Assembly (NCBI RefSeq): GCF_001625215.2
Contig: NC_030385.2
Location: 38,589,598 to 38,653,597, forward strand
Direction: 5' to 3'
DNA from: Daucus carota subsp. sativus
Taxonomy: Eukaryota; Streptophyta; Magnoliopsida; Apiales; Apiaceae
DNA length: 64,000 bases
Both the position numbers and the translations under genes were made by a program. The notes under the pieces were generated by a model that was not told the origin of the DNA, searched no databases, and was given only the letters and a program-made list of their open reading frames with translations. Positions 23,256-36,364 of the stretch are shown here, piece by piece (the stretch's first letter is position 1; every line of letters begins with the position of its first letter).

Positions 23256-25064
23256 GTCCTGACATCTCGAGATTTTCAGAAGATATGTTACTAGAACTAT
23301 ATTACACTGGAGCTAAACATGGGTTTTGTTCATAGTTGTGACTTGTGATTGGCCTTTTCCTGGCCGAATTTAATCATCTATTCAAAAAATGATAGAAAAT
23401 GTGACAGGGAAACATTGTCCTGAAAAAAAGGTGATGGTGGTGAATATAAGCATCACATTCATTTTATCAAGGTTGATACTCTACAGTGAAATGCATAAAT
23501 TCAGTTGTCGTCCACTTTAATTTGAAATTCCAAAACTCCTTGAAAACGAGAATCTCATTTTTCAAGCATAGCATCTTTCTTTATATATACTCAAAAGACC
23601 AATATTTTCCCAACACCTCATCAACTTTATATATTGTCATTGGAATCTAGTCCATAGCTCCTTCTCATCAATCTTTCTTTTCCAATTACATGTCATTCAT
23701 AATTTGTCCCCATGCTACTGGTTATAGGGGAAGATTATAAAATTTTTAATTATATAATTTTATATTATTATTAAATAAATCTCCAAAAAATTCAAATTTT
23801 GATTACAGATGTGTTCGGAATTCTAGGAAACCGACTAAATACAAAAAAAGGAGATTAATTATAAAATAAAATAATACGCCATTTTGACCCTTTTTTTTTC
23901 TTTGTTACAATTCATGTTTGAAAGGCCAGCAAAAATTCAACATGTTAAAGTCTCTGGTGACACATGTTACCTTCTTACAAACTCGACAAAAGTATCACTA
24001 GCTTTATTGTTATAATTATATTATTATTTTATAATTATATTAAATTATTTATTCCATTATTATTCAGTTTCTTTCTGCTTCTCAAACATACCCGGAGAGA
24101 GAAACATTTTCATTCTTGCCGATCTCTCCTATACATACACACAAATACATGTCCGTATATATATATCGACGCCCATATTTGTGTTCATATTGCTCATTCT
24201 GCTCCACCCACTTGTATGTAATAACCCTAATTTTGTTTTTGGTTTTTGTTAATGCTGTTGAGTTGCTTTTGCATTTTTGTGTTGAGATTTTTTGGTTTTG
24301 ATTTAATGTTGTTTTGGGTGATTTGTTTGTCGGGAAGTGGATTAGATTTGATTTGTGTTCGTGGGTTGTGTTTATTTAGTTTGTGTTGTGAGTTGAATTG
24401 GGGTTTATGAAATGAATCTTTGTTTTGTCTGAATCTCGTTTTTGAGTCTGGTAGTTTTGTAAGAAGTGTTGATTTGGTGAAATGGGGTGTTTTGTTTGAT
24501 GTTGATTTGAGTTTTGTGTGTATGTAATATAGTTTGGTGGTGATGTAGGAAGTAGGAATGCTTTGATTTGAATCCGCCTGTTAGAATTTGTTGTGCAACT
24601 GAGTTGTGTTTTGTATAGTATTTTGATGGAAGGGTTTCGAGGGCTGGAAATGGGTTTTGTGTGTGAACGTTGATTGTCGAGTGAGTGGATGTGTTGAACT
24701 TAATTTAAGCTTGCTAAGGAAACCTAAAAAGATGGTTCTACTTAGTACTTAACGAAAGTTTTGTTTGTTTGTTGCTTTGTGACAACAAGAGCTTTTAACC
24801 AGGTTTCATTTATCTCAATGTATCAGTTAGTTAATGAAATTGATGATATTCTTGTGAATGGAATAAAATGCTTGTATAATATTTTTGATCATTAATGTGA
24901 TGTTAAGTTATATATATATGTGATGTTTCTGAAAAAAATAGGCCAGCAATTTTGTGAATTGTATGCTTTGTTTTACATTGATTTTGATTTATAAAGATGC
25001 TCAAGGAATCAGTTTTTGTCAGGACGTAAGTACTAACCTTTTTAACTGAGGAAGTTTACCAGAC
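23256..25064. other. Intergenic region and probable 5' leader/intron of the DUF707 gene
   Basis: AT-rich sequence to about 24060. It is followed by a segment at 24090-24220 that looks like a 5' leader and a T/G-rich stretch (24230-24760) of the kind seen in plant leader introns, ahead of the ATG at 25065. No other gene is seen. Confidence 0.45.
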
Positions 25065-28000
25065 ATGGGAAACATCCATCGCAGGTTTGTGAGGATATAT
25101 GTTTTTACTTTTAAATTTTACGAGTGATAACTGAAAGTTTTGTGATTTGGATTCTAGTTAAATCTGACCTGCTTGCTTCATTTTCCTTATTTTCAGTGGC
25201 CCTTTTAAAAAATCAAATGACAGTGCAAGACTTGTTATAACAACCATCATGGGAATGGTATTCGGTTATTTTATTGGTATTTCATTTCCGTCAGTTTCGC
25301 TTACCAGGGTAAGTTCTCATTTATGGGCACTGAGCAGTACTTCAATTTCATAACATCATCTATTTCATAATTGTCATATGATTAAATCTTTCAGATTAAC
25401 TTACCTTCGAGCCTTATGTCATCCCATGATAATATCAAAGTTGCTGACCGTAGTTTTCCTGAAAATCTTGGTTCGGGTAACACACCTACAATACCTAAGG
25501 TACTATTTTCTCGCCGCTAATATTTCTAAGCTTGCTGGAAATGGATTTTTATTTACCACATACCAACATAATTGTCTTCCTTTGCTGTTCAGGTCTCTGA
25601 GAATTCTTTCGTATTTATTATTAATAGTAACATGACTAGTAAATTAATTGGTGAAAGGATCTACTTCTGAAACGAAGTGGACTAAATGAAAATCCCAATA
25701 TCCACCACATCGCACATTTTTTATGTATAATTTTATATGATTTACTACTACATATGCTTTACTGTAATACTTGTTCTTTTTTTCTTTTTTTATGGTGACA
25801 CCAATGTTCGTAGAATTGATAAGGAAGTTAAGAAGGAACTTATCGTAACTTGATCTGTTTATTATGAAAATTATGGAAACAATTCATATCGTAACAGAAC
25901 TTGCTATTGAAATTTGTCAATTGAGAAAATAGTGAGTAATAATGTAGTATTTTATGTGAACCTGGAAGTGGAGTTGGGGTTTGGGATATTCATAACAGCC
26001 ATTGGTTAGGCTTAAATATAAGATTCGGAAAGGAGCTGAAGGTCTTAAGGTCCTTGCTGTTTATGACATGAACTCAATTTGGTATTGCTATCATAAATAT
26101 ATCAAATTCCAATATTTTAATGTATATGGGTGGGACACAGTTACAAATGCACAACTCTCTTATAAACCAAGAATTTTAAGTACTTTCACTAGTATGACCA
26201 ACAGCTAGAAAGTGGTAAGCAGTTCATAGGTTATTGTTCAGATATTAATAAGCTACGTTTGGTAAGTAATTGGCATATTAATACACTATACCTGCGCCGC
26301 CTAATATTTGAGCGAAAGCTTTAATGTTTTACATTGGCTTTATTTTGGGATTTTTTTGATTTGCTTCCAGATCTTTGTTCCATCTAATCCTCGCGGTGCT
26401 GAGACGTTGCCTCCAGGAATTGTGGTTTCTGAGACAGATTATATGTTAAGAAGATTATGGGGTGATCCAACTGAGGTAACTTCTTCCCCTTTTTTTTTTG
26501 CTAAAGAAGGTAACTATTTTAATGATAATGAAGAAATTTTCTGTATACATTGTTTGCATGGCCATTGTCCTATTCTTAACTTTTATCTAGATTAGCTTTC
26601 CGCAGATTTTTGCAATTTCTTGACTAGCAAATTTCTTTTCAGGATATTAAAAAGAAACCAAAGTACCTGGTAACCTTTACAGTTGGTTTTGATCAGAGAA
26701 ACAATATTGATGCTGCAGTCAAAAAAGTAATTCATTCTATTTATTTACTGCATATCCTAATATTGCATAGGTACTGATGCTTTCCATGATGTTCTTTTGT
26801 AGTTTTCCGATGATTTTCAAATTATGCTTTTCCACTATGATGGTCGAACTAGTGAATGGGATCAGTTTGAATGGTCAAAGCGTGCCGTTCATGTCAGCGT
26901 TAGGAAACAAACAAAATGGCAAGTTTTTCATTGTTTTATTTCTGTTGATTATTTTTCATAAATTATGTTCTTCATAGCACGTTGTATGGTTGTTATGAAG
27001 AAACTAATATTGGTGTTCTCTCTCTGCTTTGAAACCTATTAGGTGGTATGCAAAGAGATTTTTGCATCCTGATGTTGTAGCAGCCTATGATTACATTTTT
27101 ATTTGGGATGAAGATCTTGGTGTTGAGCACTTCAATGGGGACAAGTATTTTTCTTCTCCTTTTCTGTGAATATCGATCGTATGTGATGTCTATTAGGTTC
27201 TTGGAATAATAAAGCGAGCAATCTGTAGGTTTATTGAACTAGTAAAGAAACATGGTCTCGAGATATCCCAACCAGGTCTTGAACCCAATAATGGACTCAC
27301 ATGGCAGATGACAAAGAGGAGAGGTGACAGAGAAGTTCACAAGTTCGTTTATCATCTCTTCCTCTGATACAATATATTCTATTGTTATTTTTTTTTTGTT
27401 TAAGAAATGTTTGTATAGCATAAAGTTTCACAATTGTTACACTTTAATTATCAGGAATACAGAAGAGAGACCAGGCTGGTGCAGTGACCCCCATTTGCCT
27501 CCATGTGCTGCGTAAGGCTCTCTGTCTTCCCATTGGATATCAATTTAAATGTGTTCATTGTGTTTAAGAAATATCTATCAACTCTATTAGTACATGATTA
27601 AACAGGAACCATCTAGGAGCAACCAACTGTCTGAGCATCGTTAATATATAACTATCTATGTCATAATAAACATCTATGTAAAAGATGATTATGATGTTTG
27701 TGCTGCAACATTAAATAACTATGTTCCAGTTCCTTATGTTGCTTCATATAAAAGATAAAAGTTCAGACTGCTTATTAGTTGAAAGCAAATGCCAGTGTTG
27801 AAACTTACTCCAAATTCTTAATTTATTAGTTATCCTTCTACATTGTTTACTTCTGTTCTCTTTTCCTGTTCTGAATCAGAGCTCTTGCTCATCAAGTAAC
27901 TCAGATTGAAGATTAGCCTGTGCAGCAATGCAAGAAGCACAATGATGAGCGTTGTCAATTGACATTTTTTACATTGAGTTCGATGTCAGATTTTAATAAT

Positions 28001-30855
28001 ATCAATAGGAGTTCTCAAACCGTTTAGGAGTGTCCTTCCTGCCATATTAGCTGCAACAAATAAATGAAGTATGCAAAAATCGGTCGAGCAAGACCTACGC
28101 TACCCACACATGTTTATATTGTCATGTGTATATATATTTTTGAAGTAATTTGCACCCTTTGCTGGTAAGTAAATTGTCATTTGAAATTTTTTTCATCCAG
28201 ATTTGTAGAGATTATGGCACCAGTATTTTCTCGAGAAGCTTGGCGGTGTGTGTGGCATATGATTCAGGTATATTTGGGTATTCCCAAACAAGTGATTATG
28301 CATTTTTTTTTCTAATGCTTATTTATTGAGTCATTAAAATGCTAAATATCTTTGTAGAATGATTTGGTGCATGGGTGGGGTTTGGATTTTGCCCTGAGAA
28401 GATGTGTGGAGGTTAGTGGATGCTTTACTTCTCCTCTGAAGCGCTAAGTTCCAATATTTTGAGCTTTATGTTATTTCATATATATTATTGTCAGTTGACA
28501 TTTGTTTTCATGTGCCTGTGTGTGTGTGTGTGTGTGTGTGGCCACTTCTTGTAAAGACCTCATATAGTGACTACTAATGAATTCGCTGTAATAGTGTTAA
28601 AATACTAGGTTCAACAAAATTAAATATGTCAACTCTTTTTATATAGGAGAGGAACTGTGTTCCAAGTTGGGAGCAGTAAACATTGAGGGAAATATTGACA
28701 TTCGTGAATCGAAATTGTTATAAACAAGAACTATACTTAGGTTAGTTTACTTACACCAGTGATTGAAAAGAAACTATTACATTGATAAAGTGACAGCCTA
28801 ATATGCTGAATTTTCGTTGAAGCTATTACCCAGGTTTCTATTTTAAAGTTTGTATTTGATTTTACCCTATATATATGTATTTATGTATGTACGTATGTAT
28901 ATATAGAGTCCTCCAACACTAGAAACAAAGTTAGAATAGAAACTAGAAACCAGTGATTGCAACAATTATATTTAGTGATTGCTCTGTTTTTTAAATTAAA
29001 TAAATATATATACAAGTCAACCTCCAATCACCACCACCACCGTCGATTCCGGCCGCCACCAAATTCGACGATTAACTGCAAGGAGGGGGCAGAAGAGAGA
29101 TCGAGGGAGAAGGAGAAGGAGAAAAGAGTGAGGAGGAAGGTGGAAGGTGGAAGGGATGATGACGGTGTGTTTGCGGATGGGGTATGAATACGGGGCTGGT
29201 GGGTTGGGATGTGGGTGGTGGCGATGGGCGATGAGTTGGGATGGCTGTAGGGTTTGGTGGGTTGAGGAAGATAATCAATAAGTATAATTACGCTAATCAA
29301 TGATGTTTCTAGTTTCTATTCTAGTATTTGTTTCTATTTGATCATTTGCACACACACACACACACATATACAAGATGTTGATGCTTTTATGATTGTTAAC
29401 CCAAGTTTGTTAGCCAGACGATCTACATGAATGGAACTTGTGCATTATACGATGTCTTCGGCTATTATTTTATAATTGTATTATCAAAGATGTTGCGTGT
29501 ATATACTGCACAAGTACAAACTCATCATTATCTTCATTATTTTGTTATTGACCTACTACTAGCATTTTAAATATCGTCTGCATACATTTGGTTTTTTGAT
29601 GATTAAACAAGCTTGATTACAAAATTATCATTGGCGTACTAATTCTTTATGCTTCTCTACACTTCTACAGCCTGCACATGAAAAAATCGGTGTTGTTGAT
29701 TCACAGTGGATTATTCATCAAGTAATTCCTTCTCTTGGGAGTCAGGTGAGACATTAACTTGAAACTAATGAAGCAGCTGTCTTTTATATGCTTGGACAAA
29801 GCTTTTTTGTACCGATGTAATAATTGGTATCTAAATACACAATTTATCGCTCAGCGCATGCATGACTCCTGAGTAAATATTTGTGAATTTATATTAAATG
29901 CCTTTGCATGTGTGTGTGTTGACATGCTGGTTTCAAGGATAGGCTTCCAAATGGCACTAAATAAGTGGCATATTGTCAAATGACAGTCCAAATAGTGTTC
30001 TTTAATTGTCACTAGGATGAGAGTGCACCACTTGTTTGCTGTCATTGCATCTGTAGCATGAGGCATCCCGTACATAATTAAAATTAGCATCTCAAATTCT
30101 TAATATCTTGATTAAGTAGATCATGTGCCTGTATTATCTTCATCACGATCTCTCATTATGTCGCCAAACTTTAAGAAATGTGAACAGATTCCATATTGAA
30201 ATGAATTAAGTCCTGTGGAACTTGAAGTCCTTGTTTTGTTTATGATTTTGTTGAAATTCGCTTCATGGGTCAAAATTTTGACTATACTTTTAATCATATT
30301 ACAGGGTGTCTCCGAGGATGGTAAAGCTCCATGGGAAGGGGTATGTTTTATCTGTTGTCTACTGTGTCTATTGCTTCTATTCGAACCATTTTCAAGTGTA
30401 TATATGCATCTATTTCGTAACTTCGAGTATTTTAACTTCTTTGTTTTGGCAGTAAACTGAGATACCCTGAAATTTTTTTTATCCTTTTTTTTCCTGATGC
30501 ATGTTGGATTAAAATTGTGCACAAGTTTAGTACCCAAAAGTAATTCTTATTGGATTAAATTACTTTTTGTCCATATATAAGTTATTTGTAAACTAGACAG
30601 AAAACTAATTAAAGGTACATTATGTTAACACAAAAAATAGCAATTTGAGAGTCTAAAATTATTTACATTGATAAATATAGAGTATTTCCCAACTATAAAA
30701 TCTTTGAAGGGGAAAAGTTTTTTGCTCCAACTAGATTGAAACGACTCGTTTCATTTTTGTAGGTGAAACAAAGATGCAGAAGTGAGTGGGCTCTATTTCA
30801 AGACCGACTTACCAATGCAGACCAGGCATATTTTATGCAGAAGAAGAAGGGTTAA
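25065..30855 (+). CDS. DUF707 family protein, 14 exons, 379 aa
   Basis: Plant DUF707 membrane-anchored protein of unknown biochemical role; glycosyltransferase-like folds have been suggested for the family. Exons: 25065-25084, 25197-25308, 25395-25499, 26371-26475, 26643-26726, 26803-26918, 27043-27144, 27229-27342, 27455-27511, 28201-28267, 28358-28411, 29671-29745, 30305-30340, 30763-30855. The phases close exactly to a 380-codon frame. The first exon encodes only MGNIHR plus two bases. A membrane helix follows (TTIMGMVFGYFIGISFP, about residues 18-34). Conserved stretches include PRGAETLPPGIV, YLVTFTVGFDQRNNIDAAV, DYIFIWDEDLGVEHF (acidic DED centre), ISQPGLEPNNGLTWQMT and SREAWRCVWHMIQNDLVHGWGLD. 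Intron 6 starts with GC instead of GT. Intron 11 contains a TIR element copy. The length equals that usual for the family. Confidence 0.92.
28517..28540. repeat. (GT)12 microsatellite in a DUF707 intron
   Basis: Short TG/GT tract in intron 11. Confidence 0.9.
28906..29348. mobile_element. Micron-like TIR element, copy 2, in a DUF707 intron
   Basis: The left end, after a TA-rich tract, starts gagtcctccaacactagaaa. The right end read in reverse ends with gatcaaatagaaac and borders a (CA)n tract (about 29349-29366). Both ends carry 'agaatagaaactagaaac', the same subterminal text as copy 1 at 8705-9387. There is no transposase. The interior is again repetitive (accaccacc). Exact ends are uncertain by a few bases. 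Confidence 0.6.
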
Positions 30856-31993
30856 TGCACAGCACATGTTTGGCAGCACCACCTTGTACATTTCCTTTTC
30901 TCGTTATCTCTTTATTCCATTCAAGGTATGCAAAGGGTCTTTTAAAGCCCTTTCCTTTACGCCAGGCAGATATATATATTATAGAGTACCGTGGGCTCCT
31001 GCATATTATGTACTATATGAAGTGGTCGAGAGGATGTAGGTTGTTTGTGCATATACATGAACGTTGAACTTAGAGGTTCAACTTCTGTACTATATCCGGC
31101 AATCTTTCCATGTTTGTAGTTGTACGGCTGCTAATTATCTGGTTGTTGTACTGTCGACAGATCAAAGTTAATGCTCAGAATTTATTAAGACAATTGACAA
31201 ATAGTTGAGACCAGGTTTGTATATATTTTCACAAGCTTTCGCAATTTTCTTGAGATCTGAGTGTAATTTTAAGTTGCCAAGTCAACCAACAAGAATAAGT
31301 GTGATGACCCATACTCCCATGAGTCCCAACCCCAAAAGTGAGACTGAATAACCGCCTGGTTGTTGAGGACACACACTACCCACTGATGGCCTATGTATAA
31401 ATTGACATTACACAACCAGATTACCAACAAACTAATGAAGTGATAGAAAAAGCACCGAGAGCAAGATATACCGTCAAACATTTAATTGGGAGAAAAGAAA
31501 ATACTCTCAATTTACAAATTTCTTTTAAAAGAATTACTAAAATATTCTATCAAACATACTTTTCATCTTTATCCATATTAATCATCTTGATTTAATGAGA
31601 AATAGTTAATTTCATTATGAAATATGACTACTAACAATTAATATGTCCAAAAAGGTTTATATTTATTCTTGAAAATAAAAGAGTCACAAAAAGTAATGAG
31701 AACAGATCACTGAAATTGAATCAAAAATGGATATGAGCAAATGTTGTATGAAAAAGAAAAAAAAAGTACACGCGTGTATGTAGTGAGATCTCGGAACAGT
31801 GAGTGAAGGGAAACAGGAAGCCAAGAAAGTTTAATGTGTCCATTGACTTCAATAGTTTACGTATAAAATTTTGCTACACTACTCAAAACCGGATCATTTC
31901 AATTAAACAGAGACCATGTGCACGATGGTAACGACTATAGTATACAGATTCATGTGCCTCAGATTTCATCCCTCCGGTACGGATAAAATCCAG
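30856..31993. other. Intergenic region downstream of the DUF707 gene
   Basis: It contains the 3' flank of the DUF707 gene and AT-rich DNA up to a Stowaway MITE. I see no gene. Confidence 0.5.
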
Positions 31994-31995
31994 TA

Positions 31996-32246
31996 CTCCC
32001 TCCGTCCCCCTGAGTAGTATACATAGGGGGACGGGGACGCGGCACGGACTTTAATGCTCTTATAAAATGTAGTTGTGCAATCTATTTTTAAAATTTTTCT
32101 TTTCTGAATTAAAGTTTGGATGTTATATTTTTATACAGAAAAAGAAAATCTCAAAAATAAGTTCCGGAACTATATTTTATAAGAGCATTGAAATGCGTGT
32201 CGAGCAGTGAAAAAGAAATGTATAGAATTAAATGGGACAGAGGGAG
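31996..32246. mobile_element. Stowaway-type MITE (subfamily 1, copy a)
   Basis: The ends are CTCCCTCCGTCCCCC and, inverted, gggacagagggag, with a TA target duplication at 31994-31995 and 32247-32248. Inside, gctcttataaaatgtag and its inverted partner continue the fold-back. It resembles the copy at 53318-53563. Confidence 0.88.
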
Positions 32247-32248
32247 TA

Positions 32249-33417
32249 ATAAGATTAAGTTATATTAAATTATTCCTCTGTCTTATTTCTTTTGAAAAAT
32301 GTAAGGGAGGTTTTAGTTTACTTATTTATCACTAATAATTATGGTGAATAATTTGAAATAAAAAATTCCTTTTTTCAATAATTATAATAATATAAAGGAA
32401 CACGAAGAAAAACTACAAATTTATAGTTTTTTAAACTTACATAAAATTTGAAAGTGGTTGTACGTAAATGGCGAAGAGTGGCGGATATAGTGGGTGTTTG
32501 GGTGAAGCTTTTAGCCAAAGTCGAGAAGCATTTATAAAAAGTTAGTATCCTTAGATTTTGTTTCATGACTTCTACTTTTTTCCCAAACACTTTAATCACT
32601 TATTTAAGCTCACCCAAACGACATCGTAGCTATGGATGTAAAATAAACAAGTTGGTGAGGGGTTGGAGTAAGATGAAAGCCATTTTGTTATACATATCAC
32701 ATCTCTCACCAACCCAACTCATTTCTGTAGCTGCTTAGCCCCAGCTTTGCTTGCAATAACATCCATCTATCATTTTTTCATTTTCTCTTTGCCTCTCTCT
32801 CGCATTATTTCTTTTAAACACACTTGCACACAAATGGCCGTGCCACCTAATTTATGTCCCTTTTTATTCATAGTATCATAATTAAAATCTCTCTATTCGT
32901 ATGATCTCTATCCCTTGACAACTTAGTCGCACAAATATAGTATATAAACATGTTTATATTATCGTATTATCAATTCATTATACAGACTAAAGTGCCAACA
33001 AACCAGGTTTACGTGTATATGGTTTAAACTATAGAAATACTCCCGGGTGAGAATTTAATAATTAAAAAAAATAATGATCAAATTTCAGTATATCATTGGC
33101 AACATAAAAGTATTTGAATAAAAAAGATGAATTTCATAATTAAAATAATAATAATAATCAAATTTCAATATATCATCTGCAATATAACATATTCGGGAAA
33201 AAATATAATCACCGCAGGAATAAAATATAAAAAAAAAAGAAAGAAAAGATGATAAAGATTCAGATGTATGTTTGATAATATATTTATTACATAATTTATA
33301 AATTTGTAACAAAGTATCTTTACCTTTTTATTAGTTACAAGTGGGATTATAATATGATTATAACCTTACCTCAGTTTTTGCAATACCAAATAGCTTGCTG
33401 TTTGCTTATAAGAGCCG
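32249..33417. other. Intergenic, AT-rich; small fold-back around 32491-32625
   Basis: The sequence ggtgtttgggtgaagc near 32491 is mirrored by aagctcacccaaacgac near 32606-32622, which suggests a small hAT-type MITE. The rest is AT-rich with no gene visible. Confidence 0.4.
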
Positions 33418-33420
33418 TTA

Positions 33421-33784
33421 GAGCAACTCCAAGGGGCTCTTTAAACAAGCTCCTAAGTCTAAAATTTAGGAGCAAATCAAAATTTAGTGCTCCAATGGGC
33501 TCCTAGATGCTCTTTAAAAATTTAGGAGCCTACTCTCTCTCCTTTCTTTTAAAGAGCATCTAGTAGCTCCTAACTCAATATTATATTATTTTTCCTTCAA
33601 TCTTCTCTCTCTTTTAGTTAACTTTTTCCTCTCATTTATATAAAATAAATATAAAATGTGAATAAGGAGCCAAATTTAAAGAGTAGCATTGGAGTTCTCA
33701 CGTTTTCCGGTGTATTAACTTACTAGGAGCCATATTTTATATTATTGTTTAGGGAATGATTTAGGAGTACCATTGGAGATGCTC
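33421..33784. mobile_element. Tourist-like (PIF/Harbinger) MITE
   Basis: A 364-bp element beginning gagcaactccaa and ending ttggagatgctc (imperfect TIRs). It is flanked by TTA on both sides (33418-33420 and 33785-33787), the target duplication expected of PIF/Harbinger-type elements. It lies upstream of the UXT-type transporter gene. Confidence 0.75.
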
Positions 33785-33941
33785 TTACTTTCTTCTGGAA
33801 TTTGGACTGTATATAATAAGCAACAAATATTAAAGCACCCATCTGCAAGTAAACAAATAGAAATTAATTGTACCAAACCACCATACAACTTACAATTCCT
33901 CAATTAAAAACCCTGCAAATTTTTCATCCCATACAATACAA

Positions 33942-33942
33942 G

Positions 33943-33982
<40 letters not shown>

Positions 33983-34004
33983 TCTCTCTCCCTCTCTCTC
34001 TCTC
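33942..34004. repeat. (CT)n tract in the leader region of the transporter gene
   Basis: CT dinucleotide tract of about 60 bp with few interruptions, about 0.5 kb upstream of the ATG at 34516. Such tracts are frequent in plant 5' leaders. Confidence 0.9.
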
Positions 34005-34515
34005 CAAAGTGACAGCCTTCCAGCAACTCTCCGGCTCCGACTGTCGGCGGCGTTTGTTTGATATCTGCAGGTGAGTGTCTACACAAGTCTGTTGCACATG
34101 CAGACACAAACACTTTTTATATGTTTATGTGTATTAATAAAAGATGTAAATGCTCTGTTCATCATCTCTACACAAAAGCTAGCTTTGCATATCTACTTAT
34201 GTTACATTATTACACTTGTAAAAAAGAATTGCAAATTTGGTAAGAGATTTAGAATTCAGCATGAGATAAAAATGGTCGCGAGTTTGAGCCTCACGTGAGT
34301 ATTTAAATTTCCGCAAAAACGATCACTAAATCTAAATGTACAATTTTTGACTTGCAATAAATACGTAGTAAATCTTATAGTAGCATCTGCCCTTGTTTTT
34401 GCCAATTTAAGAAAAATATTTTGTTTCGTAAATGTTTGTCATTAATCTGTCTATAAGAATAATATTTTTCAATATACTGTTGTTAATTAAGAATGGATTT
34501 GCAGTGAAACATAAG

Positions 34516-36364
34516 ATGGAGAAGATGATGATGGGATTTCAACTGGGTGTGATTGGTGCATTGTTTCTATCGGTGGCCTCATCGGTGTCAATTGTGATTT
34601 GCAACAAGGCCTTGATGAGCAATCTTGGTTTTCCATTTGGTACTTAGTGAGTTGATTACTCTTTATGGTTTTTCTGAATGTTATTATCAGCTTAGTTAAG
34701 ATTGTTGTTGATCATGATCATCAGCTACTACATTGACAAGTTGGCATCTGATGGTAACATACTGCACATTACATGTGGCCCAACGCTTGAATTTCTTCGA
34801 GACTAAATCTATTGATATGAAGACTGTCATCCTCTTTGGCATCCTTAATGGCGTTTCCATTGGATTTCTTAACTTGAGCCTTGGCTTCAACTCCATTGGT
34901 TTTTACCAGGTACGTGCATTTATTGTATGTAATTTTGATTTTATCCTCATATTTTTTATTTTTGTACCTTGCTAATATTTTGGGCTCGAGTGGTGCAGAT
35001 GACCAAACTAGCCATTATACCATTTACAGTGTTACTGGAGACCATCTTCTTGAACAAGCAATTCAGGTAAGATATCTGCATTTGGGGTTAACTAATTATA
35101 TTGTACATATACCGGTATGAGGTGTTTTTCGTCGCTAATTAATTTATTCATTCATGGTTGCAGCCAAAAAATAAAGCTCTCCCTTCTGCTCTTACTCATG
35201 GGAGTTGGGGTGGCTTCAGTGACAGATCTTCAGCTCAATTTAGTTGGATCAATTCTTTCTCTTCTAGCAATTGCAACTACATGCGTTGGACAAATTGTAT
35301 CCTTTCTTATATCTCCCCTGTCTTGATATATATCCGTTTGTCCTAAAAAAAAACTGTTACTATAAAAAAAAACTTATTTTAGAAGAGTAGCATTGTCATG
35401 CCCCTCTCTTGATTGAGTGTTGGGGTTTATATTCCTATCAGAGAAGAATGATGCAGGAGTTTACTCTTAACCAATGGTACTAATTTCAGCTCACAAACAC
35501 AATACAAAAGAGGCTAAACGTGTCTTCCACTCAGCTTCTGTACCAGTCAGCCCCATTTCAAGCTGCGATCCTTTTTGTAACAGGCCCTCTACTGGACCAG
35601 TACCTCACAAAGCAAAATGTTTTTGCTTTCAGTTACTCTCCTCTTGTCTTGGTATACATATCTTAGTCTGATGAATTTGCAAATGAAAACTCATGTACAC
35701 GTATCTGGGATTAAGTGATTAACAAGTGAAACTGTACAATATGATGCAGGGCTTTATCATTCTTTCCTGCTTGATTGCTGTATCGGTTAACTTCAGCACC
35801 TTTTTGGTTATTGGGAAAACATCACCGGTTACATATCAAGTTTTGGGACATCTGAAAACATGTCTTGTTCTTGGCTTCGGATATACTTTACTACATGATC
35901 CTTTCACTGCTAGGAACATTATTGGAATCCTCATTGCTATTGTTGGCATGGGTTTGTATTCTTACTTTTGTACCTACGAAAACAAAAAGAAACAATTGGT
36001 TGATCTCTCCTCTCCTCAGGTATGATTTTTCATCCTCTGAAATCTCTCTCATTCGACATAAAATTAATCTTGTTTGTGCTGTACAATGTACTATATAACG
36101 AGTAAGCTGTCGACAAAAAGATGCTGTATTCTTGTACAGGATACAGGCAGAGCAAAATTCTCAAAATGATTTTTTTTTTGACATGAAAATTCTCAAAATG
36201 ATTACATTTTGTATTCTGGCTGCTTGTGTCTGTAGCATTTTATTTGCCTTAATTGCTGAGAGATATGTGATATATTTCAGGTTAAAGACAGGGACACTAA
36301 TACACCACTTTTGGGACATCAGGAGAATGAGGTCAAGAAATCAAATAAGGATTCTCTTGTCTGA
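34516..36364 (+). CDS. UDP-xylose transporter-type nucleotide-sugar transporter, 341 aa
   Basis: Predicted Golgi antiporter that exchanges a UDP-sugar (UDP-xylose by resemblance to the UXT group) for UMP. Exons: 34516-34639, 34725-34909, 34999-35066, 35164-35296, 35490-35651, 35750-36019, 36281-36364, all GT-AG, closing to 342 codons. About ten membrane segments of the drug/metabolite-transporter fold can be seen. Family signatures include SVASSVSIVICNKALMS, FATTLTSWHLMVTYC, LNLSLGFNSIGFYQMTKLAI, SVTDLQLNLVGS, QILTNTIQKRLNVSSTQLLY and VSVNFSTFLVIGKTSPVTYQ, the last being nearly invariant in the KT/TPT transporters. The short last exon gives a hydrophilic cytosolic tail ending KSNKDSLV. Other members of the same clade carry UDP-rhamnose/galactose, so substrate assignment is an inference. 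Confidence 0.9.

Noticed and set aside
29851..30537. Minus-strand frames within DUF707 introns
   Set aside because: No domain, no splice structure, and they lie in introns of a well-supported gene.
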